A DNA stretch of 64,000 nucleotides, taken from NCBI RefSeq assembly GCF_002161085.1, contig NZ_NFLU01000001.1, forward strand, positions 186,001 to 250,000, in the 5' to 3' direction. How positions within the stretch are numbered: the first letter of the stretch is position 1; the number at the start of each line of letters is the position of its first letter. Position numbers and translations under genes: made by a program. Positions 25,916-34,304 of this stretch are shown here, one piece after another. Below the pieces are notes generated by a model that was given only the letters and a program-made list of their open reading frames with translations, had not been told where the DNA came from and did not search any database. The DNA is from Flavonifractor sp. An112. Its GTDB lineage: Bacteria > Bacillota > Clostridia > Oscillospirales > Oscillospiraceae.

Positions 25916-28900
25916 ATGAAACAGACCACCCGGCATATTCTGAGCTTAGTGCTTACCTGTGCCATGCTTCTGAGCCTTCTCCCTGCCGTAGCTCTGGCCG
26001 AAGAGCCGGAGAACACACCCAACACGGCAGCAGATACCTTAGCAGACCCCGCACCGGTCAATGAGCCCGCCGGCGAACCGACGCAGAAGGTATATGTGTC
26101 TAAAAACGGTGATGACACAACCGGAACCGGTGAGTCGGATAAACCCTACGCTACACTGCATAAAGCGGTAGACACAGCATCGGATGGGGCAACGATTTAT
26201 GTGATGTCAAATTTGTCGATGGAGAAGTACGCATTTGTTAGTACGAAGGCGCTTACTATTGACGGAAACGGATATACGATCACCAGGGGTGAAAATTTTA
26301 CTGCCCAGAACGATGCTGCACGCGGCGGCTACAATCCCGCCATGATCGAGGTGGCAAACGGCGCTGAGTTGACGCTACAAAATATCACGCTAGATGATGC
26401 TTTTAAGACCAACGGCACCAATTTCTTAGAGCAGCTTACAGGTGAAGGAAATAACGAAAATAAAGTCCAGGATGCTATCATTGCAGCTTATGGAGACGGC
26501 AAAGGTACAATTATTCTTGGTAGCGGTACCACACTTAAGAACTTCGGCGGAATGTCAGCGGTTCGCGTTGGCGGCAATACCGATGCGGGCGGTCAGTGGT
26601 ATGGGAGTACTCTGATTATGCAGTCTGGCAGCAAAATCATTGATGATAACCTTGGTACACGTATAGGCGGTGTAGCTGCAGTTTGGAGCCAAGGCGGCAA
26701 GATTGAGATTCAGAAAGGCGCTGAGATCAGCAGTATCGATGGACGGGCTGTCTTCCTTGAAGATGGCGGTATTGCTACAGTCTACGGTTCCATCAAGGAT
26801 ATCACGGCAAACAGCCATATGACATTTAATCCAGCCATGGGGACCGGCTTAGGCGGCGGAGCATTAAATGATGGTTTTGCCGGTATTGCCGTAGCGGCTG
26901 TTGGAAATTCCATATTTACCCTCGGGGAAAAAGGAACTATCACCAATATTGTTAGCGATACAAAAAACTCATCTGATGTCGCCATTATGTTGGTTGGTTC
27001 CACATTTGCAACGGAAAAAGATTCCACCATGTCCGATATTAACATTATTGGTATTGCCGACATCAACGGAGGCAAAATAGAACTTGGAGGGAGTCTTTCC
27101 GATTGCGACTCAAAGAATGTTCTCTTCCGTTTGAGAGGTGGCGGCACAGTTACATTCAAACTTCTTGAGGGAGCAAGTATTACTGATTGTACTGCCGATG
27201 TCGCCATGGTCTACTTAAATGGTGGCAAACCTCTTATTGAAATTTCTGGCATTATCGATGGTTCCAATGTGCCGCCACTTTTCATTTCCAATAACGGTTC
27301 TCGAAAAGGCGGCACCATTACGGTGACAAAGACGGGCATCATCACAAATATCACGGGTGCAGGAATTCGGGCAGAGGATCCGTCTACTATAACCATTCAG
27401 GGTACAATCACAAACTGCTCAAGCTATGCAATAATATATGAGCCGAAGGCAAATCAATCGCTGCTTAAAATTGAGGGTAGTGCAACTATCGAAAACAATA
27501 ACAGCGGCAAAGCGCAAATTCAAGTTACAGGCCTCCTCCCTGCCACCGATACTCAGGAGCATATCGTAATCAACCAAGGCAGCCTCGACAGCAATAAAAC
27601 CATCGCCTTGAAGGCATTTAATATAACGTTGGATGACAACTATGCAAACATCAAACTCGGCAATGCCAGCAACGTGGCGGCAACAGCAATCACAAATGCT
27701 GTTAAAGCTCAGCACTCCGACTGGACTATGATTGACAGCAATGCACTCTGGTTCCAGCCCTCTGAAACAAGCGTTCATTTCACCGTAAGCAAGCTTCGCG
27801 ACGCAAAAAACACCGGTCTCTTTATGGCGTACCTCCCGCTGAACGCAGACGGTGCACCTACGGACGACGCAACACTGACGCTGGAAGAGCTTAAAAACAC
27901 CGATTCCATCAATGTGACGCTGGACAGCCTGATCCCCGGTCAATCCTATGCGGTCATGTTTGTCAACAACAATGAGTACACACTAAACCCGGATGACATT
28001 ACGATTTATACCGGTGGCGGACAAGGTGACGAGAACTATGATAACGGAGGCTTCCCTAAATTCACTTTAACAAATTGCATTGACTTAAGTTATGTCGAGA
28101 ATCCTGTTACCAATCAATCTGGAGACGATTTAACGAGCCTCGAAGTCAATGGAAAGACTTACAGCGCAACTGCCGACGAAAGTCTAGTCGATCAGTTAAT
28201 TTCCCTGTTAGATGTAACTTATATTTACGAAGATGGTACGGTCGTCAATAACGATGGTAGAGCCGGCGTGTACACTGCAAAGTTTTCATGGAAGGATCTG
28301 ACTGACCCAGATGTAAAAATAAATGGAAATGAAGTTCAACTGGGCGACGGTGGAACCATAATCGTAAGATATGTTGAGGACATCAAGGATGCCCAAACCG
28401 GCGAAAACACCTATGCGCTGGTGAGCGAAGAACCCTCGGGGCCGGTCGAACACGCTGTAGCAATTCCGAACAAGGAATATGCTTGGTCTGACCCTACATT
28501 TTACACCAACGACGATGAAGATCGTGAGGCAAATGCTGCAGGTATCCAGCTTTTAGACGACTCTCTGCTGGTCTACGAAGGCGAGGATCGGCAAGGACTC
28601 ATGGAAGCCAAGGCGGAGAAGTACCTCGGTGATCCCGGGGAAGGTCTGGCTTATCGCTACAAATTCCACTATCTCGATCTTGTGGACGCCTTTAATGGAA
28701 ACGCTTGGGTATCTGCTTTTGGCGGTACTACGATTTATCTGCCCTACCCTGACGGCGTAACAGCCGAAAATGCAAAAACTTTGGGACTTAAGGTCATCCA
28801 CTACAAGGACCTGCACCGTGAATACGGCATTACTGGTCAGGAAGACGTCGAAGCAGCCATTACCGCCTGTGAGATGGAAACCATGCAGGCCGAGTTTACT

Positions 28901-29872
28901 GAAAACGGCATTAAGTTCGACGTAGCGCGAGCGGGTTTCTCTCCCTTTGCTCTGGTTTGGGAAGAACCCGATATCCCCAGCGTTACCCGCTACACCATCA
29001 CTGCCAGCGCCGGTGAGGGCGGTTCCATCTCCCCCAGCGGCTCCGTGCGGGTCTCCCGCGGCAGCGATAAGACCTTCACCATGAAGGCCGACGAGGGCTA
29101 TGAGATCGACGACGTGCTGGTGGACGGCGAGAGCGTAGGCGCTGTGAGCAGCTACACCTTCAAGAATGTGAAGGAGAAGCACACCATCTCCGTCTCCTTC
29201 CGTCAGCTGCCTCCCACTCCCGATGACACCGGTGTGTCCGACTGGCTCAACACCAAGGATCACCTTGCCTACCTGCAGGGCTTCCCCAACGGCTGCTTCG
29301 GTCCCAGTCAGAATATGACCCGCGCTGAGGCCGCTCAGATGTTCTACAACCTGCTGCTGGACAAGGACGTGACCCAGACCGTCACCTTCTCCGACGTGCC
29401 CGCTGACGCCTGGTACGCTGACGCTGTCAACACCCTGGCCTCCATCGGCATCCTGGAGGGCGTGGGCGGCGGCCGTTTTGAGCCCACCCGCGTCATTACC
29501 CGTGCGGAATTCACCGCCATCGGGATGCGCTTCGGCGATCTGAGCACCGAAGGCGAGAACATCTTCTCCGACGTGGATGAGGACGACTGGTTCTATGATG
29601 TGGTGGTCGGCTCCATCCAGTACGGCTGGATCAACGGCTTTACCGACGGAACCTTCCGCCCCTATCAGACCATCACCCGCGCCGAGGTCACCGTCATCGC
29701 CAACCGGATGCTGGGCCGCAGCGCTGATGAGGACTATGTGGACGAGCACGGTGACCAGCTCCGCAAGTTCTGCGATGTGGACAAGGACAACTGGGCCTAT
29801 TACGACATCGCGGAAGCCACCAATGCTCACGAGTATGTCAAGTCCGGTAGCCAGGAGACCTGGGAATCCTGA
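25916..29872 (+). CDS. SLH-domain surface protein with right-handed-helix-like N-terminal region
   Basis: 1318 residues. A signal peptide (about 1-29, ending VALA) precedes a long repetitive region (about 50-560) rich in Gly/Asn turns (DGNGYTITRG, NNNSGKAQIQV), as in parallel beta-helix adhesins. A mixed linker follows, then an InlB-like B-repeat (about 1022-1100: ITASAGEGGSISPSG, YEIDDVLVDG). Three SLH repeats occupy about 1110-1310 (FSDVPADAWYADAV, FSDVDEDDWFYDVV, FCDVDKDNWAYYDI). The protein is therefore wall-bound. Codon use changes sharply near 28980: the N-terminal part is AT-richer, the module with B-repeat and SLH is highly GC-rich. SD GGAGGG. Confidence 0.88.
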   Translation: MKQTTRHILSLVLTCAMLLSLLPAVALAEEPENTPNTAADTLADPAPVNEPAGEPTQKVYVSKNGDDTTGTGESDKPYATLHKAVDTASDGATIYVMSNLSMEKYAFVSTKALTIDGNGYTITRGENFTAQNDAARGGYNPAMIEVANGAELTLQNITLDDAFKTNGTNFLEQLTGEGNNENKVQDAIIAAYGDGKGTIILGSGTTLKNFGGMSAVRVGGNTDAGGQWYGSTLIMQSGSKIIDDNLGTRIGGVAAVWSQGGKIEIQKGAEISSIDGRAVFLEDGGIATVYGSIKDITANSHMTFNPAMGTGLGGGALNDGFAGIAVAAVGNSIFTLGEKGTITNIVSDTKNSSDVAIMLVGSTFATEKDSTMSDINIIGIADINGGKIELGGSLSDCDSKNVLFRLRGGGTVTFKLLEGASITDCTADVAMVYLNGGKPLIEISGIIDGSNVPPLFISNNGSRKGGTITVTKTGIITNITGAGIRAEDPSTITIQGTITNCSSYAIIYEPKANQSLLKIEGSATIENNNSGKAQIQVTGLLPATDTQEHIVINQGSLDSNKTIALKAFNITLDDNYANIKLGNASNVAATAITNAVKAQHSDWTMIDSNALWFQPSETSVHFTVSKLRDAKNTGLFMAYLPLNADGAPTDDATLTLEELKNTDSINVTLDSLIPGQSYAVMFVNNNEYTLNPDDITIYTGGGQGDENYDNGGFPKFTLTNCIDLSYVENPVTNQSGDDLTSLEVNGKTYSATADESLVDQLISLLDVTYIYEDGTVVNNDGRAGVYTAKFSWKDLTDPDVKINGNEVQLGDGGTIIVRYVEDIKDAQTGENTYALVSEEPSGPVEHAVAIPNKEYAWSDPTFYTNDDEDREANAAGIQLLDDSLLVYEGEDRQGLMEAKAEKYLGDPGEGLAYRYKFHYLDLVDAFNGNAWVSAFGGTTIYLPYPDGVTAENAKTLGLKVIHYKDLHREYGITGQEDVEAAITACEMETMQAEFTENGIKFDVARAGFSPFALVWEEPDIPSVTRYTITASAGEGGSISPSGSVRVSRGSDKTFTMKADEGYEIDDVLVDGESVGAVSSYTFKNVKEKHTISVSFRQLPPTPDDTGVSDWLNTKDHLAYLQGFPNGCFGPSQNMTRAEAAQMFYNLLLDKDVTQTVTFSDVPADAWYADAVNTLASIGILEGVGGGRFEPTRVITRAEFTAIGMRFGDLSTEGENIFSDVDEDDWFYDVVVGSIQYGWINGFTDGTFRPYQTITRAEVTVIANRMLGRSADEDYVDEHGDQLRKFCDVDKDNWAYYDIAEATNAHEYVKSGSQETWES

Positions 29873-29904
29873 CTTGAACACATCCACCCCTACTTACAAA
29901 GCTC

Positions 29905-29944
29905 AAAAAATGGCGGCACCCAACATTGGGTGCCGCCATTTTTC
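29905..29944. terminator. Terminator of the SLH gene
   Basis: AAAAATGGCGGCACCCAA and TTGGGTGCCGCCATTTTT form a 16-plus-bp stem with a 2-nt loop and A/T runs on both sides. Confidence 0.92.
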
Positions 29945-30067
29945 ATGGCAAATTACCTTTTTACATCCGGAAACGGTTCAATGGTCTTTCCATTGTTCCC
30001 GCAGTTGATTCGGTGTCGTAGTGCAAAGCCGCTCGCCATATTTCTTCCGTTCTCGCTTCAATAATTA

Positions 30068-30096
30068 TTGACAAACAATAATTATTCTGCTATGCT
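30068..30096 (+). promoter_or_regulatory. Sigma-A promoter of the DUF2975 operon
   Basis: TTGACA (30068-30073), 17-nt spacer, TATGCT (30091-30096). The spacer and flanks are rich in ACAATAATT repeats, possibly a regulator site. Confidence 0.82.
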
Positions 30097-30138
30097 CAAG
30101 GTGGAATTATAATAAAACAATAATTTGAGGTGAGTACC

Positions 30139-31110
30139 ATGACACGCAAGCATATTCTGATCCTGCTATGCGCCGCTCTGGTCGGAGGACTAACCGCCCT
30201 TGCTCTGTCGTGCTATGATCCGCAGGGACTGCCAGACCTGCTCTCTGCTCCAGGCCAGGGGCTGCGGGAGCTCTCCCTGTCCGGTCCCTGGGGCAACACG
30301 GGGGCCTGGGCAATCACCCTGGTGGTCACCCTTCTGCCACTGCTGCTTCTGGTTCTGCCCAAGAACCGGGGACCCTTGGTATGGGAAGACTGGTTGCTGC
30401 TGCCCGCCTGTGGTGTGGGCTTCTGCATGGTGTTTTTCTCCGTCAACCCTACCTTGCTCCCCACGCAGCTACCGGAGATATGGCCCTCCGTCTCCCTGTG
30501 CGTCTATCTCTCCCTGTTGGCAGCCTGGCTGGTCCTGCGGGTGCTGCGGCGGCTGGAGGGCCAGGAGGTCGGCCAGCTGGCTGGGGTACTCCGCATCCTG
30601 CTGTGGGCCTGCGCCCTGCTGGCGGCCTTTGGAACGGCGTACAGCCGGATCAGCGCGTTTGTCAGCCAGGCCACCCAGACGTCGCTGAACAGCCCATCCA
30701 GCTATGAGCTGGTCTTTGATGCCAACAGTATTAACGACGCTGTTACCACCGGACTCATCCTCCAGTTTATTCTGATGCTCCTGCCTTTGGTGGCCGACCT
30801 GTTCACCGCCTTTGTACTGGCCCAGGCAGCCTCTCTCACCGCCGTACTGAAAGCGGGATTGTTCAGCCAGGAGGCTGTGGAGCGGTGTGCCCTCACGGCC
30901 CGCTGGTGCCGGCAGCTGGTGGTGTGGTCCGCCCTGCTCACCGTTTTGAAAAATCTGTTTCAGCTTACCTTCCTGGCGTTCCCGCTCCAGTCCCATTTTC
31001 AGGTGTATATTCCTCTGTCCTCTCTGGTGCTGGCCGCCGCTCTTTACTTGCTGTGCCGCTGCCTCCAGCAGGGCAAAGAACTCCAGGAGGACAACCAATC
31101 CATTATCTGA
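30139..31110 (+). CDS. DUF2975 membrane protein
   Basis: 323 residues from ATG 30139, which has GAGGTG at proper spacing; a GTG at 30130 is less likely. It has about seven hydrophobic segments. The C-terminal half (SINDAVTTGLILQFILMLLPLVADLFTAFVLAQA and ARWCRQLVVWSAL) fits the DUF2975 family, which is usually paired with a small XRE regulator, as here (9-nt gap). The function of the family is unknown; roles in membrane stress or differentiation have been suggested from its operon context. Confidence 0.75.
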   Translation: MTRKHILILLCAALVGGLTALALSCYDPQGLPDLLSAPGQGLRELSLSGPWGNTGAWAITLVVTLLPLLLLVLPKNRGPLVWEDWLLLPACGVGFCMVFFSVNPTLLPTQLPEIWPSVSLCVYLSLLAAWLVLRVLRRLEGQEVGQLAGVLRILLWACALLAAFGTAYSRISAFVSQATQTSLNSPSSYELVFDANSINDAVTTGLILQFILMLLPLVADLFTAFVLAQAASLTAVLKAGLFSQEAVERCALTARWCRQLVVWSALLTVLKNLFQLTFLAFPLQSHFQVYIPLSSLVLAAALYLLCRCLQQGKELQEDNQSII

Positions 31111-31119
31111 GGTACCGCT

Positions 31120-31362
31120 ATGGCCATTACTGTACATCTGAGCGAAATCCTGAAAGACCGCCATATGACTGCCAAGGAGCTGTGCGCCAAGGTTGGCATC
31201 ACCGAGGCCAATCTGTCTATCCTGCGCTCCGGCAAGGCCAACGGCGTACGCTTTCACACAATCAACAAAATCTGCTACTACCTCAACTGCGACGTAGGGG
31301 ATATCCTGCGCTTCGATGGACGATTGGAGGATGAGGATGATGACGGCAAAGAGACGCCCTAA
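31120..31362 (+). CDS. XRE-family regulator, DUF2975 partner
   Basis: 80 residues: LSEILKDRHMTAKELCAKVGITEANLSILRSGKANGVRFHTINKICYYLNCDVGDIL is a full XRE helix-turn-helix of the YozG type. An acidic tail (EDEDDDGKETP) overlaps the next gene by 26 nt. It is translated just after the membrane protein and probably autoregulates the operon. Confidence 0.85.
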   Translation: MAITVHLSEILKDRHMTAKELCAKVGITEANLSILRSGKANGVRFHTINKICYYLNCDVGDILRFDGRLEDEDDDGKETP

Positions 31363-32260
31363 CCGACGGTTCCTGATCCCGGCTGTAGGGATCGCCCTTG
31401 TTCTGCTGCTGGTGCTGCTCCGGCCGGTCAGCCTGGCCCGGCCGGAAGCCCAAAACCCGGCCCAGGACCGCTGGGTGGGCTACTACATGGTCCTCCGGCC
31501 CACTGTTGATTATGATTTTGACCGTGACTGGGAGACTTATGGGAATATTAAGATCCTGAATGCTCGCCTTCAGAGCGACGGCAGATATGCTTTCACCGAT
31601 CTGGAGGGGCAGGCTCTCTTCTTTGACTTTCTTCCCCCCACCGACCCGGAGGACCCCTATTCGGCTACGGTTGCTTTCCAAAGCGATGTGGCGGACGCAG
31701 TTCACAATACACTCATCACAGACCAAGGGAACACGGAAGAACTCTCCGGCACGCTATATTTTGGCCCCGCCTCCACCCCCGCTCCCGGCGGGCTGGGCTA
31801 TAGCTGGACCTCCTGTCAGGTCTATCAGCGGGAGGACGGCTCCCTTTATCTGACCAAAGGACAGTCCTTCATGGGCGGTGGCATGAGCTTCAAGCAGGAA
31901 ACCAAATACACCTCCACCATCAATGGCCGCACCACACAAGATGCCCTCTCCGTGGAGCTGCGTACAGAAATGATCCCCCGGTTGGAGTCCTGCACCTTCT
32001 TCCAACTGGATGAGAACGGCACGCTTCTGAACCAGACCACACTGACCGAGGCGGAGGCCCTGGCCCTGACCGACGGCAGCTATCAGCTTCCTCTGGCGGA
32101 GGGTACAGACTGCATCCTGATCCGTCAGGATGAGGAACGGGACGGCCAGACCTATACTACCCTCACTCCCCAGCCAGACGGCAGCTTCACCGGAGATCTC
32201 TGGTTCCTGGATGAGCGCGGAATTGGCGTCCAGGTTATGATTCAAACAATATCTGAATAA
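31337..32260 (+). CDS. Exported protein of unknown function
   Basis: 307 residues from ATG 31337; GGAGG lies 6 nt upstream and this ATG is preferred over 31316. One N-terminal membrane segment (FLIPAVGIALVLLLVLL) anchors the protein. The ectodomain is beta-rich with a repeated strand/turn pattern (DGRYAFTDLEGQALFF, DGSLYLTKGQSF, DGSYQLPLAEG, DGSFTGDLWF). I recognise no family. It overlaps the XRE gene, so it is the third gene of that operon and may be the envelope component of the DUF2975 system. Confidence 0.75.
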   Translation: MMTAKRRPNRRFLIPAVGIALVLLLVLLRPVSLARPEAQNPAQDRWVGYYMVLRPTVDYDFDRDWETYGNIKILNARLQSDGRYAFTDLEGQALFFDFLPPTDPEDPYSATVAFQSDVADAVHNTLITDQGNTEELSGTLYFGPASTPAPGGLGYSWTSCQVYQREDGSLYLTKGQSFMGGGMSFKQETKYTSTINGRTTQDALSVELRTEMIPRLESCTFFQLDENGTLLNQTTLTEAEALALTDGSYQLPLAEGTDCILIRQDEERDGQTYTTLTPQPDGSFTGDLWFLDERGIGVQVMIQTISE

Positions 32261-32262
32261 AC

Positions 32263-32300
32263 AAAAAACAAGCCGCAAGCGATTACGCTTGCGGCTTGTT
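32263..32300 (-). terminator. Terminator downstream of tRNA-Ser(GCU)
   Basis: ACAAGCCGCAAGCG and CGCTTGCGGCTTGT form a 14-bp stem. On the minus strand it is followed by TTTTTTGTTT; on the plus strand there is no T run, so it serves the tRNA genes. Confidence 0.85.
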
Positions 32301-32302
32301 GG

Positions 32303-32390
32303 CGCAGAAGGAGGGATTTGAACCCTCGCGACGGTTTCCCGCCCTACTCCCTTAGCAGGGGAGCCCCTTCGGCCACTTGGGTACTTCTGC
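32303..32390 (-). tRNA. tRNA-Ser (GCU)
   Basis: Acceptor GCAGAAG/CTTCTGC, long variable arm typical of tRNA-Ser, anticodon loop CTGCTAA giving GCU, T-arm GGTTCAAATCC. CCA is not fully encoded. Confidence 0.93.
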
Positions 32391-32422
32391 GTGCCGAATG
32401 AACATACCTTATAAAAGTGTGG

Positions 32423-32507
32423 CGGAGAGAGTGGGATTCGAACCCACGGATGCTTCCACATCGCCGGTTTTCAAGACCGGTTCCTTCAACCACTCGGACA
32501 TCTCTCC
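32423..32507 (-). tRNA. tRNA-Ser (UGA)
   Basis: Acceptor GGAGAGA/TCTCTCC, anticodon stem CCGGT/ACCGG around CTTGAAA giving UGA, long variable arm, T-loop GGTTCGAATCC. Confidence 0.93.
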
Positions 32508-32593
32508 ACGTCCTGTCCAGGTCAAATGCAAAAAAGATTATACAATATAGTTCCCTACTTGTCAATCTCTTTTTTCATTTTCTTCAAAAACAT

Positions 32594-32629
32594 AAAAAAT
32601 GCCGCCGCGCTGTCTGCGCGGCGGCATAA
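32594..32629 (-). terminator. Terminator of the SleB-type hydrolase gene
   Basis: ATGCCGCCGCGC and GCGCGGCGGCAT pair with a 5-nt loop; on the minus strand TTTTTT follows. It lies just past the gene stop. Confidence 0.9.
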
Positions 32630-32633
32630 CTCA

Positions 32634-33449
32634 TCATGCGAAGAACGCGTGGGCGCCGATGGTAGCAACATAAGTGCAGTTGCGGCTGAACCAGCGGCTG
32701 GAGGAAATGGAGGGATTGATAAAGTACAGGGCATTGCCTGCGGTATTAGTACCCTCCATAGCCAGCTTGGCGGCGATGACGCACTCCGCAGTGGGGGTAC
32801 GATTGATGCGGCCGTTGGAAGCCGGCGTGAACTGATTCCGCTGGAAGATCACGCTGTAGACCGAGTTGGGGAACTGAGGGCTGGCCACACGGTTGAGCAC
32901 CACGTTGCCCACAGCGATCTTACCCTCCAGAGACTGGTTGCCGCTCTCAGCGTAAATGATACGGGAGAGCCAGTACAGATCCTCCTGGTCGTAGAAGCTG
33001 TCACCGGAAGCAATAGGACCGCTGCCGGAAGTGATCTCGATTACGCTCTCTGCACCGTTCCAAACCACCTTGGCACCCAGGGCCTGACACAGGGTGCGGA
33101 CAGGCACCAGCACCACACCATTCTCCAGCTTCACGCCGTCGGGCACATACAGGTACCGGCCGTTGGCCACAATATACTTGGCGCCGGGGGCGATCTGCAG
33201 CTTCAGGCCGGGGGCGGTAACCTCCGCCTGGCCATTGTTCCACACGGCCACAGCTTCAGGATAAAGGGCCTGCACGATAGGCCAATAGGAGACGTACGTC
33301 ATTTCATTTTCTACCTTGGTGGCAAACTCAGTCACCAGGGACGTACCATTTACTTCAAAGCTGACGCCGCTCTCAGCAGCGTACGCAGGCCCGGTCAAAG
33401 ACACACAAAGGACCAGACTTGCGAGCGCGCAAAGGGCTCGTTTTTTCAT
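32634..33449 (-). CDS. Cell-wall hydrolase, SleB/Hydrolase_2 family
   Basis: 271 residues. A signal peptide (1-24, ending AYAA) is followed by a copper-amine-oxidase-N-like beta domain (about 30-140: VSYWPIVQALYP, VLVPVRTLCQALGAKVVWNG). A C-terminal SleB domain starts near 155: LYWLSRIIYAESGNQSLEGKIAVGNVVLNRV holds the catalytic Glu, and ALYFINP follows. SleB-type enzymes are lytic transglycosylases that degrade spore cortex or vegetative wall. The stand-alone copy with a CuAO-like domain is common in Clostridia. Monocistronic, with promoter and terminator. Confidence 0.9.
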   Translation of the reverse strand: MKKRALCALASLVLCVSLTGPAYAAESGVSFEVNGTSLVTEFATKVENEMTYVSYWPIVQALYPEAVAVWNNGQAEVTAPGLKLQIAPGAKYIVANGRYLYVPDGVKLENGVVLVPVRTLCQALGAKVVWNGAESVIEITSGSGPIASGDSFYDQEDLYWLSRIIYAESGNQSLEGKIAVGNVVLNRVASPQFPNSVYSVIFQRNQFTPASNGRINRTPTAECVIAAKLAMEGTNTAGNALYFINPSISSSRWFSRNCTYVATIGAHAFFA

Positions 33450-33505
33450 TGTTAGGAATCCTCCTGTTACAGACTGTTACTTGTTGTTCATCTTTTTGTA
33501 ACCAC

Positions 33506-33535
33506 ATTGTAACCACTTTCAGGTCAAAAAGTCAA
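33506..33535 (-). promoter_or_regulatory. Promoter of the cell-wall hydrolase
   Basis: Minus strand TTGACT, 18-nt spacer, TACAAT. Two GTAACCAC-type repeats overlap the -10 region. Confidence 0.7.
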
Positions 33536-33556
33536 TAGGAAATTTTCCCGTTTTTC

Positions 33557-33585
33557 CTGAATCCATTGCAGCGCAATGGATTCAG
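33557..33585. repeat. Perfect inverted repeat in intergenic DNA
   Basis: CTGAATCCATTGC and GCAATGGATTCAG pair with a 3-nt loop, followed on the plus strand by CTTTTAAATTTTTT. It has a terminator shape, but no plus-strand gene ends here; the rest of 33536-33827 shows nothing recognisable. Confidence 0.6.
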
Positions 33586-33827
33586 CTTTTAAATTTTTTC
33601 ATCAAGTAAACATTTTATTGAATTATGTAACCAAAGATGGATACAAAAAATAACAAAAAGAAACAGTCTTTTACCATATGTTTCTCCCTGAAACTCTCTG
33701 TTGATTTACCGCAATTCCCTGCTTGATTTTATAGTCTGGCCCACGCTTCCTATAGCCGCGCGCAGAGCCCCAGTTTTCGCCTTCCGCCCCATCAAATCAA
33801 AATTTTTTCTTTTTTTCATTTTACCCC

Positions 33828-33855
33828 TTGACGTAGCAAAAAAATCTGCTATAAT
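33828..33855 (+). promoter_or_regulatory. Promoter of tRNA-Ser(GGA)
   Basis: TTGACG, 16-nt spacer, TATAAT, about 48 nt before the tRNA. Confidence 0.8.
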
Positions 33856-33903
33856 ATAATCCGTTGCCTGTCCTATGCAGTCAACTTGTAGAGCACTCAC
33901 CAT

Positions 33904-33995
33904 GGAGAGATGGCTGAGTTGGTCGAAGGCGCACGATTGGAAATCGTGTAGGCGTTAATAGCGTCTCGAGGGTTCGAATCCCTCTCTCTCCGCCA
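33904..33995 (+). tRNA. tRNA-Ser (GGA)
   Basis: Acceptor GGAGAGA/TCTCTCC, anticodon stem CACGAT/ATCGTG around TGGAA giving GGA, long variable arm, T-loop GGTTCGAATCC, encoded CCA. Confidence 0.95.
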
Positions 33996-34034
33996 AAGAA
34001 GGACATGACCAAGGTCATGTCCTTCTTTTTATTT
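33996..34034 (+). terminator. Terminator of tRNA-Ser(GGA)
   Basis: AAGAAGGACATGACC and GGTCATGTCCTTCTT form a 15-bp stem with a 2-nt loop and TTTATTTT. Confidence 0.92.
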
Positions 34035-34070
34035 TCCTGCCGTCTGGTGCGCTATCGTCTCTATTTTTCC

Positions 34071-34099
34071 TTGACAATTTATCTTCTCCCCTCTATAAT
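34071..34099 (+). promoter_or_regulatory. Promoter of tRNA-Pro
   Basis: TTGACA, 17-nt spacer, TATAAT: both perfect consensus. Confidence 0.9.
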
Positions 34100-34161
34100 A
34101 TTATTCAGCGCTCAGTTGGTCGGAATAATCTGATCCCCTGTTCAGCGCAGTTCAATTTCAT

Positions 34162-34238
34162 CCGGGTGTGGCGAAGCTTGGTATCGCGCTTGGTTCGGGT
34201 CCAAGAGGCCGTGGGTTCAAATCCCGCCACTCGGACCA
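34162..34238 (+). tRNA. tRNA-Pro (CGG), island attachment site
   Basis: Acceptor CCGGGTG/CACTCGG, anticodon loop TTCGGGT giving CGG, T-loop GGTTCAAATCC, encoded CCA. The last bases GACCA are part of a 13-bp repeat that recurs at 40273, so an island is inserted directly 3' of the tRNA. Confidence 0.93.
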
Positions 34239-34246
34239 TGCGGAGT
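34234..34246. repeat. Left 13-bp direct repeat of tRNA-Pro island (putative attL)
   Basis: GACCATGCGGAGT spans the tRNA-Pro 3' end and is repeated exactly at 40273-40285. Base composition and gene content between the two copies are island-like. Confidence 0.6.
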
Positions 34247-34293
34247 ATCATTAAAGGATCTGAAAAGGTCTGCTGATGATACTCCGCATTTTT
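34239..34293 (+). terminator. Hairpin terminator after tRNA-Pro, element-supplied
   Basis: TGCGGAGTATCAT and ATGATACTCCGCA form a 13-bp stem with a 23-nt loop, followed by TTTTTTA. A similar hairpin after the right-end repeat is probably the original chromosomal terminator. Confidence 0.75.
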
Positions 34294-34304
34294 TATTTCC
34301 AAGT

